A stretch of DNA of 64,000 nucleotides from Rana temporaria (taxonomy: Eukaryota; Chordata; Amphibia; Anura; Ranidae). The stretch lies in contig NC_053499.1 in the NCBI RefSeq assembly GCF_905171775.1, positions 139,969,422 to 140,033,421 of the forward strand, written 5' to 3'. Shown here piece after piece: positions 1-10,836 of the stretch; position 1 is the stretch's first letter; every line of letters begins with the position of its first letter. Both the position numbers and the translations under genes were made by a program. Under the pieces are notes generated by a model. It made no database searches, was not told the DNA's origin, and saw nothing but the letters and a program-made list of their open reading frames with translations.

Positions 1-411
1 ATCTATTCCTCTGTTTAATCAAATAACTGGGGATGGTAAGCGGTGTAATAAGATCTGTAAACACTGACTATATTGTAACTGCTAAAAATCATTATTAGGT
101 AAGCGTCAGTTAAATTAGTGCAATTAGGTGCCTCTTGCACTGCAAGCAATCATAACGATCTAATAAGTAAGCATTTCTTTTAGAATGTTGCAGAAAAGTT
201 CACGGGAGGACAACTAATTTAGTTGGGAAAATCCCCGGGCTAATTTTTTGAAGGACTATAGTCAGTCATTGTTCTGACAAGTAGTGAAAAAAGATCAGCA
301 GAGGGGCAGTACCGGTCCACTCAATCAGGGGTCAAAGCGTAGCTAACTTTGGGAAAAAGCGACCTTTAAGGGTTTGCGGGATCAGCTCAAGGTCCTTCGT
401 CCGCAAAAAGG
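1..411 (+). other. Probable retroviral 5' leader
   Basis: Non-coding stretch directly upstream of the Gag-like start. In a provirus this position holds the untranslated leader and packaging region. No primer-binding site is visible, so the 5' LTR and PBS probably lie left of the window. The assignment rests only on position. Confidence 0.35.
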
Positions 412-687
412 ATGGGAAATCAAATCGCTTCAAAACGGATGTCGAACCGGGGGGAGCCTTACCACGTGACTCCGAAGGAAGAAATTATAGATGAATATGG
501 ACCTTGGGTTGTGAAATATATAAAAGATTGGGATCAGTGGACAGGAAAGCAATATTCGAAAAAGGGTACTTTCAAGCCAAGCGCTTGGGAAGCCCTGTGG
601 TGCAGTCACCACGGGAAGATGATACGAACAAATGAAAAAAGATGCTTGGAGGGCAGGGATGGTAGGATATCAGAACTGATGAGGTGA
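412..687 (+). pseudogene. Gag-like N-terminal fragment (matrix-like), 91 aa
   Basis: The frame starts MGNQIASK. A Met-Gly start with a following small polar stretch is the usual N-myristoylation signal of retroviral matrix proteins, which targets Gag to the plasma membrane. The body is basic and rich in Trp and aromatic residues (YGPWVVKYIKDWDQW, then SAWEALW), plausible for a matrix domain of helices. It ends after 91 residues, far shorter than a full Gag, and no capsid homology region or zinc knuckle follows. The stop codon overlaps a strong splice-donor consensus, so the frame may have served as a leader exon for a spliced env message, as in some retroviruses. The ATG is chosen because it gives Met-Gly and follows the presumed leader. 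I recognise it by position and N-terminus, not by close homology. Confidence 0.5.
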
Positions 688-689
688 GT
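681..689 (+). promoter_or_regulatory. Splice-donor consensus overlapping the gag-frame stop
   Basis: The sequence GAG/GTGAGT is a near-perfect vertebrate 5' splice site. The TGA stop of the upstream frame lies inside the donor, so splicing would remove the stop. Candidate acceptors with good pyrimidine tracts end at 1374 (tttgtttccag) and 1431 (ttttatccctcag). Whether it is used is unknown. Confidence 0.45.
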
Positions 690-965
690 ATTTTTAATAG
701 GGAATCCACATCCCCAGAGAAGTGATGATGAACAGAGTTTATGGGTAAGTAGGATATAGAACATGTAAGGTCTTGAGGTCATATTTGACCTAGATAAATG
801 GATTGTGAGAGTGTGTGACGTGTGTTCTCAGCTGCTGACTCAGCGCTGACAGCCCGAATGACCCCCCCTTCTATTTTGTGAGGGTGTGTGAAACAGCTGT
901 ATTGTCATGCAAATTGAGTGAGCCGAGTGAATGGTAAAGCGAAAGTAAGATGCCTTATGTGTATG

Positions 966-996
<31 letters not shown>

Positions 997-2560
997 ATTT
1001 TTTTTGTATTAACGGTAATCTTTGTTTCCATAGAAGTTTCTTTTTGAAGTTTTCCAATGTACTCAGAATAGGTAAGTAGGATTGTCTTGCAAGACAAAAG
1101 GGAAACTTATAAAAAATGTGTTTGTTTTAAAACTGCTCATTTTTAACCATGGTGAATACATTTTTAGGGGGGAATTATTGGTATACCATAGAACAAAAAT
1201 CCATATGGCATTAATATGTATTATAGTAATACATATTAATGAAACGTTGAGCTCAACAATTTTTGGTATTTTAAAAGAAAGTGCACGGTTTATGTAATAT
1301 AATGTAATGTATATTTGTGTTTTATATGATAATGTCTTGTTACAGATATATAACCATTGTTTTTTTGTTTCCAGGTTAAGAAAAAATTGAATGTTTATTA
1401 CTAAACTTTTATTTTGTGTTTTATCCCTCAGAATCGATAACTGTGTTTCTCAGGATTTCAGAATAAGAGGAAATCTTTAGGTTGGTTAGTCGGTCGGGTT
1501 TCACAAGGTTTAGGTTTTCATGACCATTATCTAGTTGGAACGTCTAGTGGTCAGTCCATTTGGCTATGTTTTTGGACCACCTAGTGGGGGTTACATGTGC
1601 TGATCCACTGAATAGCAGAACCAACTAACTGAGGTCCGTGTATTAGTTTTTTATGAAAAATTGAGTAAGACTGCAAGGGATAATTGGCACTCTAACACAT
1701 ATATTAGGCTAAGTAGCGTTCAGGGGTACCACACTTAGTGGTAAAAGGGTTTTGGGGTATTCTCCAGAGGTTGAAATGGATCGACCATAGATCCGTAGCA
1801 TATCTGTTTTCTTATTACCGAAGATCAGCCATGCTGACACGTGTAGTTCCATAGATCTAATAGGTAAAATCCTGATGTTACTTTGGCCAGACTTGTGTTT
1901 TTAGGACTTCTTAAACTCCCCCCTGCTGTTAAGCCTGGCTGTACAAGGTTGCATTGCCTCAGTGCTACAAGGAATTTTTTTCCTTAGTCTATTGGTCAGT
2001 TGTGTCTGGTAACACCCGTTCCCTTGAGCTGGATACACTATATGCAATCCTTGTTTTCCAATTTATTTTAGAGTTACCGGCAGACATGTAGTACGAAGGC
2101 CTGCCTGGTGGCATACGAGTTGAAAGTGCATAGGTATGGCCTCGTATTGTATAGTTTTTGGGTTGAGTCTGGAGAAAAGGTGTGCAGGAAGATTGTATGG
2201 TTTGATATCAGCTCTTGGCTGTTCCAGAGGCCCTCACTTCCGATATATATGTGGGCATGCAGTATTCTCCTCAGTTAATATCCATAGGTGTCCTTCCTGT
2301 CCTAGATTACTTGGGTACCTTAACTGGTGGTCTGTGACTTGCATGCCAAGAATATCAGTGCCCCAGGGTGGCACTAGACTCCTGTCTTTCATGGGAGTCC
2401 TATCTGAATGGTGAAGGCAGTTTGTTTTGTAGGGGTGAAGGATAACATAGTCTAATTACTGAATTGATAGAGGAGGGAGAAGGTGTGCAGGCTCTATGAG
2501 GGATCGGGTGCACCTGGTGGCAGGTGGTTTTCAATCCGGGTATCCAGACTATTTCCCATA
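690..2560 (+). other. Decayed proviral interior, no readable gene
   Basis: All frames carry frequent stops. A (TA)n microsatellite sits at about 958-997. From roughly 1440 the base composition resembles the Env regions downstream (GT-rich, Trp/Gly codons), so this may be a decayed Env surface-subunit region, but I cannot align it. No reverse-transcriptase YxDD-type motif or integrase zinc-binding motif was found. Confidence 0.3.
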
Positions 2561-2564
2561 ATAA

Positions 2565-4640
2565 AGAGAGGCCTCAATGGCGACTGTCTTGGGAGTGAGA
2601 GATGGGTCATTGGGTACCGTAATCACCATAGAGCTGGAGATAATCAGGAACACATTGGGAGGCCCTGGGCTACATATCAGGGAAGGGTTAGGAAAATCCA
2701 ACTCGTTCTATTCTCATCCATAAGGGCATGGACGGAACTTTGGGCATATATCACAGTTAGGTTAGGTACTATCCTATCAGACTCTACTGGGTTACACCCT
2801 GGAGTCCATCCTGTTCCGAGGGTTGTGAGTCCAGACAGGAATTGAAAGAAATATTGGAATGGGTGACTAGTATGACATAAATGTATGTGGTGCAGGTACC
2901 CAGGAGACTGGCATCTATGCCTAATAGGGTGTCGGTTGGCCAAACTAGAGGGTGCCAGGTGATACCTCAATGGGGTGAAAACTTCCTCGTAGAGGCAGTG
3001 TCTCATGCTTATCAGTCCTATAAAGAAGCTTTCAGTTACTGGACATGGGAGAGGTACACCTAGTTAATGTCTCACCTGGGAGGTTGAATTCCTGCACAAG
3101 TAATGCCAGTAACTACATACAGGAACATGCCCTGTCAAATAAAGGGAATACACATGGGCTAACAGGGTACAGAGTGGTTGATAAGACTATTACCCTGTAT
3201 GTGCTGAGTATACACTGAATCAAGTGATTGTCAAGTGACCAGTGGCGTTCTCCCAGAGATGTGCAGACACAGCATAAGGTTCACGCAGGATGCTTATTTC
3301 TGAGGAGTAACCCAACAGAGGAGGGGTGTATTCAGCACTATATAGGGGGAATAGGAGCTGAGATGGGTGTTAGTAATAGAGAGGACAGCGGTCTCCTGAG
3401 GAACAGACCCGCCGCCATGGCTTCAGACAATAAGCACGGCTTTGTTGCTCTGAGAGATTGGTGACAATTGTGACAACATGCAACAAAGTTGCATAAATAC
3501 CCAGTTTAATATGGCTCACAATTTTATGGACCATGTTAAGAGGTTGGAAGAGAGTGTGATAGGGTATAGGACAAAAACATGTCATTGGCTCTGGCGTACA
3601 TGCAGGGGCAGGCGAAGTTAGTGACCAGTATCAGGCTGAGTGTACAAATCTCTGTATGATGGGCGGTAGCCTGAGGAGTTAGCATCACCACTCAGTAAGA
3701 CTTTGACACAACTCGCCGCTTACACAATCCAAAATGATAGTCAAACGCCGGGATGGGCTGTACTGGTTTGGATTGTGAGAAATAAGGTGCTGTATGATCC
3801 CATATACGGAAGTGCAGACTCGGTCTGTAGATAGGTTGGAATCAATGAGCTTACTGACTGGGGATTCTATCTTGGTGCATTCGGGGCTAAGTGACCCACA
3901 TGTGATCAGAGGGCACGGAAGCTGAGAGCAGGTTGATATTTCCCCCTGTCAGAAGTGTGACCACGATGTCTTTTGCATTCCAGGTCAATACCCGGTGGTG
4001 AAGGAGGAATGTTGGGAAGGTATTTCACTGTGGGTTCTGGATGGGAAGATCATTACGGGGGAGGAAACACCTAGGTATAATTTAGGACATAGGCGGGTTT
4101 TGTTTCTTTGTCCTAGGGGATACCGATGGGGTGTTAGTCATGGAACTAGGGTGTTCCTTGGACCTACCTGGTGGTAGTGGGGCATGGTCACTGAAATCAA
4201 GTCACAGGGATGGAGTTTTTTGTGGGTTTTGTCATTGTTTCGATGGTATATGTGCTGTTGTACTCAATACCGAATGCTGGGGTATGGGTGCTGGTCTAGT
4301 GATGCACTGTTGTCAGAATTAGGTTGAATTGTACTCAGCAGGGTACACCACCTTGGGGAGTCTATTGTACCTATTCTCTTGTCCTTGGGATGGATATAGA
4401 CGGAACCCCGGGTTACACCCCGAGTTGCCCTGAAGAAAGGTTTTATAGCAAACCTGACATCCCCTTTACACTTACTGAAACTTCCGTTGGGATTCGGGGA
4501 GGAATTAAAAAGATAGGTAGTTAAACTTTGGGCGACAGGATTTAAATGGTGCCAACAGTTTGTGCAAGGCGTGAAGGAAAAGGCCCGGCTCAAGGGATTT
4601 ATAAGCTAAGGGGAGGGGGTGGAACAAATATAATAACTGT
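2565..4640 (+). pseudogene. env: Env pseudogene, upstream copy (transmembrane-like)
   Basis: Broken frames align in order with the better-preserved downstream copy. Around 2740-2800 the frame reads AYITVRLGTILSDSTGLHPG, matching AYTTVNLGTILSGTTVLHPR at about 5036. Around 4327-4480 it reads NCTQQGTPPWGVYC, matching NYTQRGTLPQGVYC. In the downstream copy these blocks are about 300 bp apart; here they are about 1.57 kb apart, so this copy contains extra sequence (2800-4270) or the other lost it. Multiple stops and frameshifts make it non-coding. The membrane anchor is not found at its end. Confidence 0.6.
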
Positions 4641-4796
4641 TGGGAATTATCGGACATGGAGCTGGCTGAGAGAACATTTTAGGTGGAGGTGGGGTAGGCT
4701 TCCTGGATAAAACATTTTTTTTTTTTTTTGGACACCTAGGTGTGGAAAGAGTAGCGCCTGGCTGGACATATGGGGGGGGGACAATATTCCCCCATT

Positions 4797-5878
4797 AGAG
4801 CAAGAAGAGACCTGATAGATACTGCCTTAGGAACAGGAGGTGTTGTCCTGAGTAGCCTAAACACAAGGGATTTAGAGGTACTCAGAAACGAGCTAGGTAG
4901 GTTGGCGCAGTAGGTAGGGTAGTATCCAAGTGTGCTATGAGTCATATGGATTGGTGGATGACTCAATTCCATGGCTGTCAAAACCTGATTTGCACAGTCT
5001 CATCCCTGATTCCGGTCGCCGGGATTGAACATCGTGCTTATACCACAGTTAATTTGGGTACTATCCTATCGGGCACTACTGTGTTACACCCCCGAGTCCA
5101 TCATGATCTGATGGTTTATGAGTCTGAACAACCTCAAATGATTGATACTGACGGGTGCTGGAGGAAGGAAGGGGTGGTGTTATGTCAAGGGAAACAGGAT
5201 AGGATCATGAGACAACAATGCTGGCACAAGGAAGGGTCGTGTCTCCTAGATGCCGAGGAATTGTCCCAACCTTATGTAAAATACTTGGGGCAAGGGTATT
5301 GGTGCTGGTATCAAATATCCAATGATGCTCTATATTCTGCCTATGGGTTGAACTATACTCAACGGGGTACATTACCTCAGGGAGTCTACTGTACATCTTC
5401 CCCGGTCCTGGGAATAGATATAGCCAGGACACAAGGACGTACCCCTGTTACCCCAGAGAAAAAGCTTGATATCAAACCGGACACCCCCATACATCTACAG
5501 AAACTTCCTCTGGGATTTGGGGCTGAGTTAAAGGCTTGGCTGGTAGATTTTGGACAACAGGATGAAATATTAAATGTGCTGAGAGATGCTGAGAAACAAG
5601 CCACTATACGACTCACCCATGATCAAAATAAGTTGATCCAAGTATCCCACGCTTTAGAGGAAGACGCTAAGATTTCCTGGTGGGAAAGTATATTTGGGTA
5701 TAGTCCTAACGCGTCAGCTTTCCTAAACATTTTGCTCCACCCTGTTGTCCTAATCTGTGTAGCTTTATTGCTTTCCCTGATGCAAGTAATGATGTGCATT
5801 ACTATCAGGAGAATGAACGCCAAAACTATGAGAATGTGCACCTCAACGAGGTATCTTCTCTCAAGGAAAAGCCACTAA
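4797..5878 (+). pseudogene. env: Env transmembrane subunit, downstream copy
   Basis: Encodes the retroviral membrane-fusion subunit. A furin-type site RARR lies at 4797-4808, followed by a Gly/Ala/Val-rich stretch that fits a fusion peptide and a heptad-like helix. A stop and frame change near 4900-4912 break it. From 4937 an uninterrupted 313-residue frame runs to the stop. Within that frame are a CX6C pair at 5219-5242 without the adjacent third cysteine, an NYT glycosylation site near 5354, a second charged helical region (about residues 205-245), a Trp-rich juxtamembrane WWESIFGYSP, and a hydrophobic anchor (about residues 262-292) with a short basic tail. The ATG at 4937 is only the first Met after the break, not the real start. 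A single frame break near 4905 separates it from the cleavage site. Confidence 0.72.
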
Positions 5879-5975
5879 CTCAGAAACAAATTTCCGAAGA
5901 AGCCTGTCCAAATCCAGACCAGTACAAACGTACCGTTTTTTTAATACTCCTAGTAAATTTTTATCATGTTCATGT

Positions 5976-5977
<2 letters not shown>

Positions 5978-6022
<45 letters not shown>
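5978..6022 (+). repeat. Poly-T tract of about 45 bases
   Basis: An uninterrupted run of T within a strongly T-rich, non-coding stretch between the Env stop and the LTR (about 5930-6290). Its length is typical of a slippage-prone homopolymer. Confidence 0.9.
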
Positions 6023-6024
<2 letters not shown>

Positions 6025-6300
6025 CCATTACAATTTTTTACTTTTCATTTTTATACATTTTTTTAATTTTTGTAAAAGTTATTCTCTCTCGGTTTTATTA
6101 AAACATTTTAGGAATTTTTAATCAATTTTTCAAATTTTTTTTATTTTTGTCAGTTTTATTTTTTATTCTTTTTTATTTTTTTCTCTCATTTTTCTCCCTG
6201 AAATGTTATGGTTATAGTTTTTTTCATTATTATTATTTTTTTTTCTCTCTCATTCCATTCAGGTGAGAAAAGTTCCAAAAGCTTTGAACTTTGTCCACCT

Positions 6301-6311
6301 GAAGGGGGGAG
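6301..6311 (+). promoter_or_regulatory. Polypurine tract (plus-strand primer site)
   Basis: The purine run GAAGGGGGGAG directly precedes the inferred LTR start and has the usual form of retroviral polypurine tracts, which resist RNase H and prime plus-strand DNA synthesis. It marks the internal boundary of the 3' LTR. Confidence 0.65.
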
Positions 6312-8100
6312 TAGTGCATAGACCTGGAAGGAAAAAATAAATAATGCATTCGACTTGTACGTTGTTAAGTGACCATGATCATGTTCACCTGTTGAACACC
6401 AATAGGGCAGAAGAGTCTATTTTTTTTTATTTTTTTTTTTTGTTTGTTTTTTTGTGTTTTGTTCTTGTTTTTTTTTTTTTAAAAGAGGACCCTAGAACTA
6501 TATTTTTTTCCTGTTGATCTAGGAATAAGCCTCTTCAATTTGTAATAATAACGTGCGGTCAGGTTTACCCAAAGTCTACAAATTTAAATCATCTCTCTCT
6601 CGTTATTATCTGTGTACCTGACCAGCAAAAATACCACCAATTACTAGTAGGAGAGAGGAGTCGTTTTTTTAACGGAACAATGTTCTTTTATTTTTTTTAT
6701 TATTTTTTTTTTCTCTCGCTGTCAGCTAAAATTGACAGGGCAACTAGGTATTAAGTTTTTTTTTTAAATGCCGATTCAATGCTCTTTTAACAATCGAAAG
6801 TGGAATCTAAACTGGAGAGCTTGGTTGGAGCAGCATTAAATCTGTAGTTTTTATTTTTTTTTGTGTTTTTTTTCTATTCTCCATATTCGTTTTCATTACT
6901 CACCTCTCTTCCTTTCCTCCTTTAATATTATGCTCTCTAAGTTTTTATTTTTTGGCTTCTATCATACATCTTCTCAGGATAATGTAACTAGAACTTCAGT
7001 CATATTTTGTTTTTAAGGCGCGTGAGCATGCCTGCCCGCCAGTGCAATATTGTACACCCATTTGAAGTATCCCTGGACATCCAGGTTTTCATGTCTTAAA
7101 GTAATTCTACCTCCCCTAGTCTACCTACGGCTTTATAGTCATAAAGGCCACCCCACCCGTCATTCCTCCAATAACTGTACACTGACATTCTCCTTTCTCC
7201 TTTTGTATTCATACATGACTGTCTGGAGGCCCACCCAACCACCACCTGAAGAAACAACGACAACCAAGTCATTTTTTTTGAAGACAAACGTGCCATGAAT
7301 AAGACACTCCGAAACCCTTCTTCATCATGCTGAAAAAGGGCTGTCTCGCGGTCCGATCCAATGGGGACAATCAGAACACCATCTTTCCAAGATACAGGAC
7401 TAAATATAAGGATCCCGCCATCAATGTTGGAATTCCACTCCTCCAATGCAGAGGGGCGATGAAACATTGCAGTACAGACACTCAGGGTTCGGATCGGAAG
7501 TCTCAAAGGTACCAGGACTGTCTCTAGTCTACCTTGATGAGTTACGGCGAGTTCAAGAAAGGAAAAGGCCGCAGTGGTGGTGGGGGAAGGGTCGGGGCGT
7601 CTGGGCCGTCGTGGGTGGGTACCGGATCATTAAAGGAGGACATAAGTTCAAGAATGAACTTCAGGGGGAACTGTGGTAGAGACTTTTCAAAACCATATTT
7701 ATAAGATTTATATGAAGATGTATATGTCATTCTTTTATAAGGCTTTTCTTATTAATGAGACTGAGATGTCGTTGGTCGACTGTCCTGTTTTTCTTAGTCA
7801 ACAGAGTGACTCGTTGTTAGAGTTCAACGAACAAAAGGACTATAAACCTATATTAGCATAGGGAGGTTATCTCAAAGGGATGGGGATCTGATAAGAAGTG
7901 TCCTCTCATTGAAGTACAAGAATTTCCTGTCATCTCCTGTTTGAGGACCAAATTTAGGACTGTGTTAATCAGATAATAATACCAGGTGTGGGTGTGTATA
8001 TTAAAAGAGATTCCTTTCATCCTTTGTCTAATTACAGGCCACAATGGGACATGATACTGGGTGGGTCGGGGGTCCTTAATTGCCATCCTGAAAAGGACAA

Positions 8101-8147
8101 CCAATCATAGTAGAGGGTTTTTTTCTTAATTCTTAGAGGGTATAAAA
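8101..8147 (+). promoter_or_regulatory. LTR promoter: CCAAT box and TATA box
   Basis: CCAAT at 8101-8105 and TATAAAA at 8141-8147 are spaced as in a typical RNA polymerase II promoter, predicting a transcription start near 8168-8175. This orders U3 and R within the LTR. Confidence 0.6.
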
Positions 8148-8228
8148 AAACAGTGCTAGCTTGACTGAGAGACAGACTGGATCATGAGCTGATTGGGAAA
8201 ATTTGGTGAAGTACTCTGCAAATATATT

Positions 8229-8259
8229 TTCTCTTTTTCTCTCTCTCTCTCTCTCTCTC

Positions 8260-8342
<83 letters not shown>

Positions 8343-8355
8343 GTCTCTCTCTCCC
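8229..8355 (+). repeat. (CT)n / (CTGT)n microsatellite in the R region
   Basis: About 125 bp of CT repeats with occasional CTGT variants, just downstream of the predicted start site, so proviral RNA would begin with a pyrimidine-rich leader. Confidence 0.95.
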
Positions 8356-8488
8356 TTAACTTATTCTCTGTAACTTTTCTTCTCCTATGAATTGTCTTGA
8401 GATACTGATCTAGCCATCTTATTGTTTGTATAATTGTGTGATGTTATAGTTGTAAATATTAGAGTAATACAAGTTTCTTCTATGTATC

Positions 8489-8494
8489 AATAAA
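8489..8494 (+). terminator. Polyadenylation signal AATAAA of the LTR
   Basis: AATAAA about 320 bp after the predicted start site. Cleavage would be expected near 8510, defining the R/U5 edge. Confidence 0.6.
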
Positions 8495-8640
8495 TGTAAT
8501 ACTTTTCCCTTTTCCGCAGCGATATTCTTTGCTTTAATTTTTATATAGACAAAAAGGTTTTCATAGTTTACTTTAATTAGTTACGTGCGATATTAATATT
8601 TTTATGAATCGCTGATTATTAATTATGTACGTGAGTTATT

Positions 8641-8927
8641 AATTTTTCTATGACAAGGTGAACCGCGGCCCTTCGGGACTGATCCTCCCTTTTTCCATTT
8701 ACAACAAAAGGTATTAGCAATAAGAGGTGAGAGAGTCAAAGATAAGCGGCTAGATAGCCCAGTGGTAGCGAGGAGACAGGGGAGGAGGGGGGGGGGGTGT
8801 GGAGAAGGCAACCCATGGACATGGGTCAACACGTAGTGTTTACAGGAGATCGTTGTCTCCCAAAGAGTACGGCAGAGGTCTAGTCTGGAGCAGGTGCGGC
8901 AGGGTGAGGACTAGTCCGGAGCAGTGC
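8641..8927. other. Junction between provirus and tandem duplication
   Basis: No gene. It includes a G-rich run (8781-8800). The right edge resembles the minisatellite portion of the hAT-like family continued in the duplicated unit. Confidence 0.4.
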
Positions 8928-10836
8928 ACCATCATTTGTGTCAGTAGGAGGTATGCTTCCCCATTGTTAATGTCAGTGGGATAAAAAATACCCCACTGTT
9001 TGTGTAAATGGGAGAAATAATGTCCCACTTTTGGTGTCAGCAAAAAAGAAAGGTTTCTTATTGTTGGTATTAGTGGGAGGAATAGTTCCTGTTAGCAGTG
9101 GATAAAATCATGGCTCAACGGGTTGCATACAGGTAAGCAAAGGGCCACATCTGGACCATGGACCACAGTTTGGAGACCACTGGTCAAGACAGTGATTCAG
9201 TGAAGGGGAGCCAGAGACCATATCTCCCTACCAGGATGGTGTTTTGAAAGATGATTATTGGAGAATCAGTCAAAGGGCCGTCCTGTGAGCCACAGAGATT
9301 CTTCTGGCCGTCACACTTGGGTACATCTCACTCTTCAAATATGACCTGTTGCTGGATATAAATCCTGGTTTTAAGTTATCCTACCATAAGAACTTTCTTA
9401 AATTCTCAGCAAACTATTCAGTGACAGAAAAGCTATGTATATCTTACAATTGTTTTTTTTTGGGGGGGAATTCTTGTTTTTTTCGTGGTGAAGAAACGTA
9501 TGGAAGTTGTGCAGAACATTTTTCTGGGTAGGAAAAAAGTGTCAAAGTTTCAATTTTCCGTGGCTCAGATTTTATGCAATTAAAGGTGAAGTTTACGTAT
9601 GATATTTCTTGTATAATTACATTGATCAGGCTTGGACTGCAGAAGGGATGGTACTCAACACTAAACCCAGAAGACTGCTGCTATCACTATGGAAGCAACA
9701 ACTGCTACATGGATTTGCAGCTTTCAATGGTTAGAGTTTCACCTTAAATATGTCTGATCTTTAATTATACTGTATTTACTGTTGTCATATGTAGAATTCT
9801 CATGCAAATTCAAGATGTGGGTGGAACATAATTATAGAGAATTAAAATTAAATTTTCAGAATGATTGATATTGCTATATGTGTAAGAATCTGACGACACA
9901 GTTGACAAGGCTGGCTTAGGCTGCAAAGTTGACAAGGCTGACTTGAACTCTAAAGGCTAAAGCATATTTCCGTGTTTGCTGTCAAATTCAATAAACCACC
10001 ACTATAGGTTGGTTATGTGTTCCCATAGAATATCTAAAAATAATATCTAAAAAAAAAAAACATTTCTTACCTTTGCCATTGTTTTTTTGGAGATATGGTT
10101 ATAGAAATAGTTTGTTTTACATAGAAATCTATATGGCAGCTTGAATGGTTCAGAATAGCTTGCAATGTACAATTAGAGAACAGACTGAGTCAAAAAAGTA
10201 CATTAATATAAAATGTATCGCCCAAAGCCCTGAGATCTCTAACTTATTGTTAGGACAGACAGTGGGCAAATTTGGTTCACAACTGTTATTGAGATCAGCC
10301 AGCACCGTACAGACAGGGATAACTATGATAAAGCAGCTATCCAGTCTCCTCTTTGACATAACATAGAAGGGGAAAACAACTGATCCCAGCACCACCTATT
10401 TAGGCACTGTCAGCCTGCCTGGCTGCAGCTGACCCTTTTACTAGCCCTCCTGGCTAACTTCTCCACAGTCCTCCCAGTCTGAACACTCACCAACCCACCT
10501 GGCTGACTTCTCAGATCTGCCAGATGTGCTGACCTGCTCCTGCTGTCCTTTCCTTGCCCCCGCACCTCCAGGAAGGGGTTCCTCCATGTGTTGTGAGGGA
10601 TCCTTCCAGCTCCCGAGCCCCAGGTCCGAGGTCACCCCTCCAGACTAGGGGATTGGCTGGGGCCCTTATAAATATGCCAAGCAGCTCCTCCTAGCCGCCA
10701 CCCATTATATCTGGAAGCTTCTCCAAGGTTCCAGAAAACAGGGGGAGGCACCAGAGTTGCTGCTTGCTGAGTCATCCCACTTCCCTGTGTCACTCAACCC
10801 TGACCCAGATTCAACCCAGGCCTGGCTCTCAGCCAA
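8928..10836 (+). repeat. 1909-bp tandem duplication, copy 1
   Basis: The sequence from ACCATCATTTGTG here recurs 1909 bp later, in the same order and orientation, to its end. I noted two differences: C at 9119 versus T at 11028 (a CpG transition) and A at 10432 versus G at 12341. The unit begins with minisatellite-like sequence of a hAT-type element ending in a TIR-like TTTGGAGACCACTGG near 9182. It continues with AT-rich DNA and ends in a C-rich stretch (10390-10836). No convincing gene is present. Confidence 0.97.

Larger units (their letters stand above)
1..8640 (+). mobile_element. Defective endogenous retrovirus, 3' part (no pol seen)
   Basis: Order on the plus strand: leader, short Gag-like frame beginning Met-Gly, a decayed stretch, two Env transmembrane-like regions, T-rich tract, polypurine tract, long 3' LTR. 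This is retroviral gene order with the 5' LTR off the left edge. I see no protease, reverse transcriptase or integrase frame between gag and env, so pol appears deleted or has decayed past reading. Frames are broken by stops and shifts throughout except the last Env region. The right boundary is approximate because there is no second LTR in the window to align against. An animal ERV is clear; the genus is not. Confidence 0.75.
6311..8640 (+). mobile_element. Candidate 3' LTR of the endogenous retrovirus
   Basis: Starts after the polypurine tract and contains in order a long U3, a CCAAT box, a TATA box, a (CT)n tract in the predicted R region, and AATAAA. About 2.3 kb is long for an LTR. The early part is T-rich, with runs at 6421-6480, 6666-6710 and 6840-6880. 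The 3' edge is a guess between 8520 and 8660 because no 5' LTR or target duplication is available. The open frames within it (for example 7050-7680) show no protein-like features and are taken as chance. Confidence 0.5.

Noticed and set aside
7050..7680. Overlapping 66-136 residue frames on both strands in the LTR
   Set aside because: They overlap each other, lack domain features, and lie in a region with LTR promoter organisation.
8193..8390. Ser/Leu-rich frame
   Set aside because: It is the translation of a (CT)n microsatellite.
9349..9531. Duplicated 60-residue frame (also 11258-11440) as a duplicated gene
   Set aside because: No domain features; it is open only because it falls in the 1909-bp duplication.
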